From assembly GCA_003963405.1 (NCBI GenBank), contig RXIY01000039.1:1-64000 (forward strand): 64,000 bases of DNA. The letters are read 5' to 3'. The position numbers were made by a program, and so were the translations under genes. Position 1 is the first letter of the stretch, and each line of letters starts with the position of its first letter. The notes beneath the pieces were generated by a model, which searched no databases, was not told the origin of the DNA, and worked only from the letters and a program-made list of their open reading frames with translations. Positions 8,096 to 15,852 of this stretch are shown one piece after another. The DNA is from Hyphomicrobiales bacterium. Lineage in GTDB: Bacteria; Pseudomonadota; Alphaproteobacteria; Rhizobiales; Beijerinckiaceae.

Positions 8096-10057
8096 ATGTG
8101 TGGCATAGCGGGGATTTGGCTGGCTCGAAAGCAAAATGACATAGACGCTCGCCGCCTTGCTCGGCGGATGGCCACGGCGATCCGCCACAGAGGACCCGAT
8201 TCTTCAGGTGAATGGGGGGATCGCGAATCCGGAATCGCACTTGCACACCGCCGCCTATCCATTATCGATCTGTCTCCGGCGGGCGCTCAGCCGATGGAAG
8301 ATCTGTCGGGGCGGTATGTTATTGTGTTCAATGGGGAAATTTACAATCACCTCGATCTGCGAATAAAGCTTGAAGATGAAGGGGCTGTCGCTCACTGGCG
8401 TGGGCATTCCGACACCGAGACGCTCCTTGCGGCCATTGCCTATTGGGGCCTGGAGCGGGCGCTCGATCTTACTTGCGGTATGTTCGCGTTCGGTCTCTGG
8501 GATAGGGCGACGCGCAATCTGACATTGGCTCGCGACAGACTCGGCGAGAAGCCGCTTTATTATGGCTGGTCGGATGGCGCGCTGCTCTTTGCTTCCGAGC
8601 TTGACGCCCTGTTGACGTATCCCGGGTTCGATAATGAAATAGACCGCTCTGCAGTCGCTGCTTTTCTACGGTTTTCGTACATTCCCGAACCGGCAACGAT
8701 CTTCCAAAATATCCGGAAGCTGCAGCCTGGCCATTTTCTGCGTTTGACGTCGCCGTTCGACGCGTCTCCGTCGAGACCTTACTGGTCGCTCGAGGCCGTC
8801 GCGCTGGCTGGCGTGCGCCGAGTCAGCCGAGGCGATTACGAGGCGCTGTGTGGTGAGGTGGAGACCTGTCTTGAGGAAGTTGTCGCATCGCAGATGCTCA
8901 GCGACGTTCCGCTGGGTTGCTTTCTCTCCGGCGGCATAGACTCTTCTCTCATCGCGGCGCTCATGCAACGTTCTTCGAGAGGCGCAACACGCACGTTTTC
9001 GATCGGTTTCGAGAATCAACGTTTCAATGAAGCGGGGCACGCTCGATTAGTCGCGCAGCACCTGGGGACCACGCACACGGAATTCATCCTCACCGAGGCC
9101 GACGCACTCTCAGTCGTTCCAGAGCTCCCTAAAGTCTATAGCGAGCCATTTGCTGATCCATCCCAGATTCCAACCTTATTATTATCTCGTATGACACGCC
9201 AGCATGTAGCGGTAGCGCTGTCCGGGGACGGTGGAGATGAGATGTTTGGCGGCTACAACCGTTACATCTTTGCTCCCGGCCTTTGGCGAATTTCCAGTGC
9301 AGTCCCAAAAATAGGGCGCATTGCAGGGGGGCGCCTGATCGCAGCCTTGCAGTCCTTCGGGGCAAATGATCGGTCGGTATTGCGCTCTGCCGCCGATATT
9401 ATCGGTCTTCCACTCACCACAATCGACAAGCTGTCAAAGTTCGGCGGCGTCATCGCGCGTGCCCATGATTCACAGAGTCTCTATCGAGAGATCGTCAGCA
9501 CGTTTTCCGACCCGGCTGAGGTATTGCTGCAACCAGAGTCAGAAACGCCGGGTTTAGGCCTGAGCGAGGGGCTGGACAAAATTCTTTGCCTCGAGGAGTG
9601 GATGATGGCGATGGACGCCGTGACTTATCTGCCAGGCGATATCCTTGTGAAAGTCGATCGTGCTGCGATGAGCGCCTCACTGGAAACGCGCGCGCCTTTT
9701 CTGGATCGGCGCGTCGTGGAGCTCGCTTGGCGACTGCCTTTAAACGCCAAGATTGACGGACGTATCGGCAAGCGCATCCTGCGGGACATTCTCTACAGGC
9801 ACGTCCCACGCGATTTAATGGAACGACCAAAACAAGGTTTTGCGATTCCGCTCGACCAATGGCTACGGGGCGATCTTCGCGAATGGGCCGAAAGTCTTAT
9901 AAGTGAAGCGCAACTCGCCTCTACTGGAGTATTCGACCCGTCCAGGGTCAGGCTACTTTGGAGAAATCACCAGTCAAAGGCGGACAACGCCGGATGGCGC
10001 ATTTGGGCTATCTTGATGATGCAGTCCTGGCTATTGCATCACGCAAGTCGCACTTAA
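8096..10057 (+). CDS. asnB: Asparagine synthetase-like glutamine amidotransferase of a polysaccharide cluster
   Basis: Protein of 653 residues with both AsnB domains. The class II amidotransferase domain (1 to about 215) begins MCGIAGIW, giving Cys2 as nucleophile after Met removal, and has RGPDSSGEW and FNGEIYNH. The synthetase domain has the PP-loop LSGGIDSSLIAALM near residue 278 and SGDGGDEMFGGYNRY near 375. The housekeeping reaction is ATP and glutamine-dependent amidation of aspartate. Copies inside exopolysaccharide clusters are often thought to amidate a sugar carboxylate or amino-acid substituent, which fits the neighbours here but is inference. Length is normal for the long (about 630-650) bacterial AsnB type. 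The C-terminus KQGFAIPLDQWLRGDL is typical. Confidence 0.92.
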   Translation: MCGIAGIWLARKQNDIDARRLARRMATAIRHRGPDSSGEWGDRESGIALAHRRLSIIDLSPAGAQPMEDLSGRYVIVFNGEIYNHLDLRIKLEDEGAVAHWRGHSDTETLLAAIAYWGLERALDLTCGMFAFGLWDRATRNLTLARDRLGEKPLYYGWSDGALLFASELDALLTYPGFDNEIDRSAVAAFLRFSYIPEPATIFQNIRKLQPGHFLRLTSPFDASPSRPYWSLEAVALAGVRRVSRGDYEALCGEVETCLEEVVASQMLSDVPLGCFLSGGIDSSLIAALMQRSSRGATRTFSIGFENQRFNEAGHARLVAQHLGTTHTEFILTEADALSVVPELPKVYSEPFADPSQIPTLLLSRMTRQHVAVALSGDGGDEMFGGYNRYIFAPGLWRISSAVPKIGRIAGGRLIAALQSFGANDRSVLRSAADIIGLPLTTIDKLSKFGGVIARAHDSQSLYREIVSTFSDPAEVLLQPESETPGLGLSEGLDKILCLEEWMMAMDAVTYLPGDILVKVDRAAMSASLETRAPFLDRRVVELAWRLPLNAKIDGRIGKRILRDILYRHVPRDLMERPKQGFAIPLDQWLRGDLREWAESLISEAQLASTGVFDPSRVRLLWRNHQSKADNAGWRIWAILMMQSWLLHHASRT

Positions 10058-10105
10058 ATTGCAGCGACTTCTCTCCTCAGTAATCTAACGACACGGTTCC
10101 GATCT

Positions 10106-11134
10106 GTGATATATATCCTGGTGTATGTCAGCCTTTTGCTGAGTGGGTTCGTCTCGAGAGGAAACCGTTCGCTACGAAATCAACTCTACTATGTATGGAT
10201 TTTCGGACTTTTCCTGTTTGTCGGGTTCCGATACCGCGTAGGCTGTGATTGGGGCGGCTATCTTGCCATTTTCGAGACCTCCCGCATTTATGAAACCAGC
10301 AGTACCACCGAGCAGGCGTTCTGGCGGTTAAACAGCCTGCTGCACTACTTGCAGCTCGATTATCCCTATATCAATGTCATTTCTTCAGGTCTTTTTTTTA
10401 TCGGTCTGCATCAAATAGCCAAACGCCAGCCTGATCGACTGGCCATTCTCATCCTATCCTTTCCGATTCTCATTATCAACCTCGCGATGTCAGGGATACG
10501 TCAGGCAATCGCGTTGGGGGTTCTTTGTTTCGCATTCAACGCCTTCGTCGACATGAGTGTTGTGTATTTCGTTCTCTTCACTTTGTTGGCGACTACGTTC
10601 CACACCAGCTCTGGCGCTTTTCTGATGTTGACGCCATTCGTGCGAGGGCGCTTTTCCCGCCAGCGCATCATATTGGGCGCGATCATCGCAATGCCGGGCA
10701 TCTATTACTTGCTGACGAGTGAGGCCTATGAATTCTATTCGAGGCGCTATGTTGGGACGGCGACTGAAGCATTCGGCGCCCCTTTCCGGACAGGACTGAT
10801 TGCTCTCACCGGCGCGGCGTTTTTGTGGTATCTCGATCGTAAATGGAAGCTTCTTTATACAAAAGATTATAAATTCATCAAGTTGACGTCTTATCTGATG
10901 GTGGCAGTTTTTCCGTTTTCATTCCTGTCATCTGTTGGCGGAGATCGGTTCGGATTTTACCTCGCGCCTATTCAGTACATAGTGCTCGCCCGCATTCCCT
11001 TCCTCATAAAAGGGCCAAATGCGGACATGTTCGCTGTTGTGCCCTATGCCGTTGGAGGGGTGACTCTCCTGACATGGGCGATGGTTTCGTCCCTTTTCGA
11101 GGCGTGCTATCTTCCTTATCAAACTTGGTTTTGA
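10106..11134 (+). CDS. EpsG-family polysaccharide polymerase-like membrane protein
   Basis: Protein of 342 residues, almost wholly hydrophobic with about nine or ten predicted membrane helices. It starts at GTG 10106. The EpsG pattern is visible: an N-terminal helix (IYILVYVSLLLSGF), then FVGFRYRVGCDWGGYLAIFE, matching the FRxxxGxDxxxY signature of the family, and a mid-protein SGIRQAIALGVLCFAF, typical of the RQ(A/G)-containing helix. EpsG/Wzy-type proteins join repeating units on the periplasmic face of the inner membrane. This is the only polymerase candidate in the window, so it probably serves the surrounding cluster. Wzx and Wzz partners are not visible. Confidence 0.82.
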   Translation: MIYILVYVSLLLSGFVSRGNRSLRNQLYYVWIFGLFLFVGFRYRVGCDWGGYLAIFETSRIYETSSTTEQAFWRLNSLLHYLQLDYPYINVISSGLFFIGLHQIAKRQPDRLAILILSFPILIINLAMSGIRQAIALGVLCFAFNAFVDMSVVYFVLFTLLATTFHTSSGAFLMLTPFVRGRFSRQRIILGAIIAMPGIYYLLTSEAYEFYSRRYVGTATEAFGAPFRTGLIALTGAAFLWYLDRKWKLLYTKDYKFIKLTSYLMVAVFPFSFLSSVGGDRFGFYLAPIQYIVLARIPFLIKGPNADMFAVVPYAVGGVTLLTWAMVSSLFEACYLPYQTWF

Positions 11135-11165
11135 TTCGTGTGATTTCGATGTTTTGAGGCTGTCA

Positions 11166-12197
11166 ATGGAAAAAGGATCGTCGCCTCAATTGCGAGACGT
11201 GAGGTATGCAAGATACGAGGCATCTGACTTCATGCGACTCCGAGAACTGTTTGAAACAGTTTGGGGAGAAAATCGAAGCATAGAATATGACCTGAAGCAT
11301 TGGAATGAGACGCTTACGGGTGTGTGTCCCGCGATCTTGGGACTCTATGGGGAACGGATTGTCGGTTTTTACATGGTTTGGCCCCTGTTGCTGTCGGATG
11401 GGCAGTCGCAGGTTCTTGGGGGGCAACCTATCGACAGCATGGTGCATCCGGACTTCCAGGGAAAAGGCATGCTGCGAGAACTGGCATGCCGTTGTTATGA
11501 AATCTGCGATGGTGAGAAGATAAGCGTGATGTTCGGCGCGCCCAATCGCGCGGCCTACGCGGGCAACATAGGGGCGTTGAACTGGTGCCACGTGGGTAAT
11601 ATTATCGAAGCACTGCGGCCACTCGCGCCGGCGCCCTACCGAAATATGCGGTGGATCGAGCAAGACGGCGGGTGGATTTGCGAAAGCAAGGACCCCAGCC
11701 TATCAGGGTGCTCTGTTCGACGTGACTGCCCACCCGATCTTGCTGCCCACTTTGAAGCGCTTCCTCTTCTCAGGCGAAGATGGCAGATGAGCCGCTCCGC
11801 GCAGTGGACCGCCTACCGTTATCGCAGTGTGCCGGACTCGGAGTATTATTCGATTCACGTGCGTGGAGCTTTCGGACACAGTGGCGCGGCCCTGTGCGGT
11901 TTTCGCAGATCCCGGCAGGGGTTGAAGGCCACTCTCGTCGAGATGGCCGGGTCTGACGAGGGCAGCCGGAAGGTTGTTTTGAATGCTGTGGCCGCGTGGG
12001 CGCGTCATAAAGGCGCTCGCTTCCTGATTGCCAAATCGACCGATAGAACGCTCAATGAACAGTTGCTGTGGCGCGGCTTTGTCCCCTTTCGCCGGACAGC
12101 GCTGATCAGTCGCACGCTTAGCTGGCCCTGCTATTCGGCAAGCCCTTTTTCAAGGCATGCATGGGCGCTGTTTGGCGGCGCTTTTGATACGATGTAG
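11166..12197 (+). CDS. GNAT-family acyltransferase of the polysaccharide cluster (copy 2)
   Basis: Protein of 343 residues from ATG 11166, supported by GAGG eight bases upstream. An in-frame TTG at 11154 is less likely. The GNAT core shows LGGQPIDSMVHPDFQGKGML, where QGKGM is the acetyl-CoA loop, and then VMFGAPNRAAYAGNIGAL. A degenerate second half has GFRRSRQGLKATLVEMAG and LLWRGFVPFRRTALI near the C-terminus. It is paralogous to copy 1 at 2762-3775 and probably acylates a different position or unit of the same glycan, which is inference. It lies between the EpsG-like polymerase and the deacetylase-like gene, consistent with post-synthesis decoration. Confidence 0.8.
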   Translation: MEKGSSPQLRDVRYARYEASDFMRLRELFETVWGENRSIEYDLKHWNETLTGVCPAILGLYGERIVGFYMVWPLLLSDGQSQVLGGQPIDSMVHPDFQGKGMLRELACRCYEICDGEKISVMFGAPNRAAYAGNIGALNWCHVGNIIEALRPLAPAPYRNMRWIEQDGGWICESKDPSLSGCSVRRDCPPDLAAHFEALPLLRRRWQMSRSAQWTAYRYRSVPDSEYYSIHVRGAFGHSGAALCGFRRSRQGLKATLVEMAGSDEGSRKVVLNAVAAWARHKGARFLIAKSTDRTLNEQLLWRGFVPFRRTALISRTLSWPCYSASPFSRHAWALFGGAFDTM

Positions 12198-12235
12198 GCC
12201 TCGGCTCGAGCGTCCTTTGTGTGGAGAGTGAAGCA

Positions 12236-13186
12236 ATGCCGGGAACTTTTATCATTTCGCTGGATTGCGAAGGAAAATGGGGAATCGCGGATCGCGACGG
12301 CAGGATCGAAAGCGGGTTCATCACCAGGAAGGCGTTAGTAAGAGCCTATGAGTCCCTGTTGAGAACGCTGTCGGCTTATGAAGCGCCGGCGACATTTGCG
12401 TTTGTGATGGCCCTTCTCTTGGCAGATGACGAAGTAAGCCAGTGGATGCCGCGGCTGTCGGATGTTCAGGTCGATGGCTCGAACTGGATGAGAAACTTTC
12501 GTCGTGCGGAAGCCGCAGGAAACTTCGACGGGTGGTTTTGCCCCGAGGCATTCGACCTGGTTCGGGGCAACGGAAGGCATGAGATCGCCTGTCACGGGTT
12601 CAGACATGTTCCGCTGGGATTTGGCGCGGTAACAACGGAGGAGGCGGCTTACGAGTTGCGGAGTGCGACGGAGTTGGCCAAGAAAAAAGGGGTCGATCTG
12701 AAGACATTCGTCTTTCCAAGAAATCAGGTCGGGAACATCCCTCTTCTGGCGGACCAGGGATATGTTGGATTCAGGAACGCCCATCCCGACGTCGGGCGAC
12801 ATGGCAGGATTGGCAATCTTGTCCAGGAACTCAACATTTTGGAGCCTTCACAAGACGCCGAGCCTTCGTCTTTCGGCCTTGTTAGTATCCCCGGCGGATA
12901 TTTTCTGAACTGGCGACACGGCTTGAGACGAGCGATACCAGAGGCGGTTACGCTCATGCGATGGCGCTCGATACTCAACGACGCCGTCGCCAATAACCGC
13001 GTAGCGTTGCTGTATCTGCATCCCCACAATCTTATCGATGGTCCGGGCACCCTGGAACTGTTTGACGGGGTCTTGCGGATCGCCGCTGATCTTCGAGATT
13101 CCGGCGGACTCTCGATCGTAACGCAAGCCGAATACTGCGGAACCGGGGTTCATCGAGGCAATGACGTCCGTAAAGCCGCGGTTTAG
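12236..13186 (+). CDS. Polysaccharide deacetylase-like (NodB-fold) protein
   Basis: Protein of 316 residues from ATG 12236, which has GGAG about nine bases upstream. A GTG at 12221 in frame is possible. It has the NodB/CE4 layout: SLDCEGKWG near residue 7 (the D-x-E variant of the catalytic Asp-Asp pair), then EIACHGFRH near residues 118-126 supplying the two metal-binding His residues, and LLYLHPHNLIDGPG near 260 for the C-terminal His motif. CE4 enzymes remove N- or O-acetyl groups from glycans using a divalent metal. No signal peptide is seen, so it may act on cytoplasmic intermediates. It pairs logically with the acyltransferase directly upstream. Confidence 0.82.
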   Translation: MPGTFIISLDCEGKWGIADRDGRIESGFITRKALVRAYESLLRTLSAYEAPATFAFVMALLLADDEVSQWMPRLSDVQVDGSNWMRNFRRAEAAGNFDGWFCPEAFDLVRGNGRHEIACHGFRHVPLGFGAVTTEEAAYELRSATELAKKKGVDLKTFVFPRNQVGNIPLLADQGYVGFRNAHPDVGRHGRIGNLVQELNILEPSQDAEPSSFGLVSIPGGYFLNWRHGLRRAIPEAVTLMRWRSILNDAVANNRVALLYLHPHNLIDGPGTLELFDGVLRIAADLRDSGGLSIVTQAEYCGTGVHRGNDVRKAAV

Positions 13187-13442
13187 CAGCAGATCGACCT
13201 GGAGCATGTCGGCGCAGGGCTCTGGGATCGTCGCCAGGCCGCCACGAGCGCGGCTCTATCGGCGCTGAAATGGAAAGCTGATCGTCTCCATCGCTTTCGC
13301 GCTGATCCCGAAACAAGAACCGAATCGTCGGGTCAGCCCCGGCCATGCGCGGTATGATCGCAAGATTCCCGATGCCCATTCCCGATGACGCGCAAGGCTG
13401 TCCGGGATGCCGAGGGCGCCCCCGTCAACAGGAGCGTGACGC
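13187..13442 (+). other. 256-base spacer, no recognisable gene
   Basis: The reading frame from about 13187 to 13357 stays open (QIDLEHVGAGLWDRRQAATS and onward) but has no start codon or ribosome binding site and matches nothing I know. It could be the decayed end of a lost polysaccharide gene. The last 20 bases contain AACAGGAG, the ribosome binding site for the following TTG-started glycosyltransferase. No terminator is evident. Confidence 0.35.
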
Positions 13443-14576
13443 TTGAAATGCCTCCTCTTCGCCAACACGGATTGGTATCTCTATAATTTCCGGCGTTCGC
13501 TCGCCGCCGCGTTGCGCGCCGAAGGACACGAGGTATTGCTCGTGTCGCCGCCTGGTCCCTACGGCATAAAACTCAGGGAGTTGGGATTTACCTGGATTCC
13601 CGCGCCAATGGAGCGCGCGAGCCTCAATCCGTTGCGAGAGCTCGCGCTTATCGGCTGGTTATTTATGCTCATGCGTGAAGAGCGACCCGATGTCGTGCAT
13701 GGCTTCACCATCAAGTGCGCTGTTTACGGCGCGCTGGTCGGGCGCCTCGCCAAGGTGGGTCGCATCAATGCGGTCGCGGGGATGGGCTATGTGTTCACCA
13801 GCGACTCGCTGAAAGCGAGGCTGCTTCGCACCCCTGTGCGGGTGCTCATGCGCATTGCGCTTGGCGGCGAGCGCGCCCGCCTGATCTTGCAGAACCCCGA
13901 CGACGTTCAATTGTTTCACAAAGCCCGCATCGTGCCATCGGAACGGATTCGCTTGTTGCGCGGTTCGGGGGTCGACTGTTCCCGCTTCCTGCCGGGGAGC
14001 GCCACCGCCTCGGCGGATGCGCCATTACGTGTGGTGCTCGCCGCGCGTATGTTGTGGGACAAGGGAGTGGGAGAGTTCATCGAAGCGGCGCGCATTCTCA
14101 AATCACAAGGCAGACGACTAAGCTTTATTCTCGCCGGCGCGCCCGATCCCGGCAATCCGGCGTCCATTGCGGACGAGCAATTGCGCGCCTGGCGGGAAGA
14201 GGGCCTTGTGGAGTGGCTCGGCCATGTGGCCGACATGCCCGGCCTGATGGCCGGGGCCGATATTGTGGTCCTGCCGAGCTATCGCGAGGGGCTGCCCAAA
14301 AGCCTCATCGAAGCGGCCGCCTGCGCGCGGCCATTGATCACGACGGATGCGCCGGGCTGTCGGGAAGTCGTGACGCACGGCCTCAATGGGCTGTTGGTCC
14401 CCGTCCGTGACGCCGTATCGCTTGCCGAAGCAATTGCGAGACTGCAGGATGATCCAGTCTTCGCTCGGCGATTGGGAGAGGCGGCGCGCGAAAAGGCCCT
14501 GACCGAATTCGACGAGCGCGTGGTGATCGAGCAAACTCTGGCCGTGTATCACGAAATCGCGCTTCGGCCCGTTTAG
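13443..14576 (+). CDS. GT4 glycosyltransferase (WbuB/PglA-like)
   Basis: Protein of 377 residues starting at TTG 13443, chosen because CAGGAG lies nine bases upstream and the LLFANTDWYLYNFRRSLAAA strand is the normal N-terminus of this subgroup. Further signatures are VVHGFTIKCAVYGALVGRL, INAVAGMGYVFTSD, and the donor domain with AARMLWDKGVGEFIEAARIL, then VLPSYREGLPKSLIEAAACA near residue 279 (E-x7-E) and PLITTDAPGCREVV. Relatives transfer N-acetyl hexosamines to undecaprenyl-linked sugars, so a similar reaction is likely. Its GC content resembles the chromosome more than the genes to its left. It is the last clear gene of the polysaccharide region. Confidence 0.9.
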   Translation: MKCLLFANTDWYLYNFRRSLAAALRAEGHEVLLVSPPGPYGIKLRELGFTWIPAPMERASLNPLRELALIGWLFMLMREERPDVVHGFTIKCAVYGALVGRLAKVGRINAVAGMGYVFTSDSLKARLLRTPVRVLMRIALGGERARLILQNPDDVQLFHKARIVPSERIRLLRGSGVDCSRFLPGSATASADAPLRVVLAARMLWDKGVGEFIEAARILKSQGRRLSFILAGAPDPGNPASIADEQLRAWREEGLVEWLGHVADMPGLMAGADIVVLPSYREGLPKSLIEAAACARPLITTDAPGCREVVTHGLNGLLVPVRDAVSLAEAIARLQDDPVFARRLGEAAREKALTEFDERVVIEQTLAVYHEIALRPV

Positions 14577-14685
14577 GGAGCCTCAAGCGCGCCGGCTTCG
14601 GACGCCGCCGGCTTTCAGTCATTCACATCGAAAATCGCTCAATCCCTCGCCAAGCGGCGGCATTTATTTCAAGAACCGATCCGGC

Positions 14686-15168
14686 ATGACCGAGACAAAA
14701 CGATTTCCCGCTCGTCCCCTTGCGACCAGGGTGATTACGCTCGCCGCACTTATCACGCGGCCCATGATCATGGGCGTGCGCGGCCTCGTCATCGACGCGC
14801 AAAAGCGCGTGCTTCTCGTCCGCCACAGCTACGTCGCTGGATACTGGCTGCCGGGGGGCGGCGTCGAACATGGCGAAACATTGCTCGACGCGCTGGCGCG
14901 AGAACTCAGGGAGGAAGGGAATATCGTCCTTTCGGGAGAAGCGCCGGTTCTGCACGGCGTCTATCTCAACCGCGACGCCTGCCGCTACAATCACGAAACC
15001 TTGTTCGTCGTGCGCGGCTTCCGCCAGACCGGTCCGTTCGCGCCGACGAGGGAGATCGTCGAAGCGGGATTTTTCCCCGCGGATGCGCTTCCGGAGGATG
15101 CGATCGAGTCGGTGCGAAAGCGGATCGACGAAGTCATGGGAGGCGTTCCGACCTCGCCCTACTGGTAG
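14686..15168 (+). CDS. Nudix hydrolase
   Basis: Protein of 160 residues. The Nudix box is complete: GGGVEHGETLLDALARELRE followed by EGNI, satisfying G-x5-E-x7-R-E-x2-E-E, with the metal-binding glutamates present. Preceding MGVRGLVIDAQKRVLLVRHSY is the usual first strands. It hydrolyses a nucleoside diphosphate linked to another group, and the substrate cannot be told from sequence. It has about 40 residues before the core. Alone on its strand between the last glycosyltransferase and a tiny membrane protein, it may clean up nucleotide sugars, but this is only contextual. Confidence 0.9.
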   Translation: MTETKRFPARPLATRVITLAALITRPMIMGVRGLVIDAQKRVLLVRHSYVAGYWLPGGGVEHGETLLDALARELREEGNIVLSGEAPVLHGVYLNRDACRYNHETLFVVRGFRQTGPFAPTREIVEAGFFPADALPEDAIESVRKRIDEVMGGVPTSPYW

Positions 15169-15310
15169 AACGGCCCGCCTTTGGGCCTGGTTTCGTCCGT
15201 CCGCCGTCCTCTGGAAACGATCCGGAAAAACCCGAGGCGGAACCCTGCCTGTTCTTGCGCATTGTCCTCAATTGCCGCCCGCACAAGAGGCGGAAGCAAG
15301 GGAGGATGTC

Positions 15311-15388
15311 ATGGAAATCGATGGATTCCTGCTCGCGCTCGCCGGCTTCTTGAGCATCGGCGCCCTCGCGACGCTGATCGCACTTTAG
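15311..15388 (+). CDS. Tiny single-helix membrane protein (25 aa)
   Basis: An ATG at 15311 is preceded by a near-perfect ribosome binding site, AGGGAGG, six bases upstream. The 25-residue product MEIDGFLLALAGFLSIGALA plus TLIAL is one acidic N-terminal turn followed by a single hydrophobic helix that reaches the last residue. No family is known to me. The strong ribosome binding site on so short a frame argues for real translation. A second such gene lies on the other strand 36 bases away. Confidence 0.5.
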   Translation: MEIDGFLLALAGFLSIGALATLIAL

Positions 15389-15424
15389 TCGCGTCACTCG
15401 CGCTTCGAAAATGCGGCCTGTAAG

Positions 15425-15529
15425 TCATCCGGCCGCAAGCGGCGCCATCAGCACGACCCAGCAGAGGCCCGCCATCAGCAGCGCCAGCGCAGAAGCAACC
15501 GTCGCTTCACTGTTGAAATCATCAGACAT
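15425..15529 (-). CDS. Tiny single-helix membrane protein (34 aa)
   Basis: On the minus strand an ATG at 15529 follows CAGGGAGGAG with four bases between, one of the best ribosome binding sites in the window. The 34-residue product begins MSDDFNSEATVASAL and continues as one hydrophobic helix (ALLMAGLCWVVLMAPLAA) ending at TGA 15427-15425. It converges with the 25-residue gene on the plus strand. I do not recognise it. Size, topology and translation signal suggest a regulatory or stress-related small membrane protein. Confidence 0.5.
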   Translation of the reverse strand: MSDDFNSEATVASALALLMAGLCWVVLMAPLAAG

Positions 15530-15748
15530 CGTCTCCTCCCTGATCCTGTCCCGATCATGGACGAGCAGGATCGGGCGCGATGTGTCCATACGCACGCGCC
15601 TGTCGTGTCGACAGGCTCATGAAACTGCGCGCGCGCCTGAAGCGGCGTTCGGCCGAACTGGGCTGACGGCGCGCCCCTCACGCGAAGTCCGCGGCCGCCA
15701 GCCCACGTCTGCCCACCCGCAGACCGCGCAGGCAGGCTCTTGCTGGCC

Positions 15749-15841
15749 ATTCATCTGCGCAAGCGCACCTTACGCGCCGGTCAGAGCGGCGCCAGTTGTG
15801 GAATCTACGTGAGGTAAAGCCAGGGCGCGACGCAGATGAAT
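15749..15841. repeat. 11-base inverted repeat pair within a 323-base gene-free stretch
   Basis: ATTCATCTGCG at 15749-15759 is repeated exactly in inverse orientation (CGCAGATGAAT) at 15831-15841, with 71 bases between. The arms lie just after the 3' end of the leucine-rich-repeat kinase gene. They could pair at the base of a long RNA hairpin or be the ends of a small degenerate element. The rest of 15530-15852 shows no gene that I can support. Confidence 0.4.
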
Positions 15842-15852
15842 CGCGCAAGATC

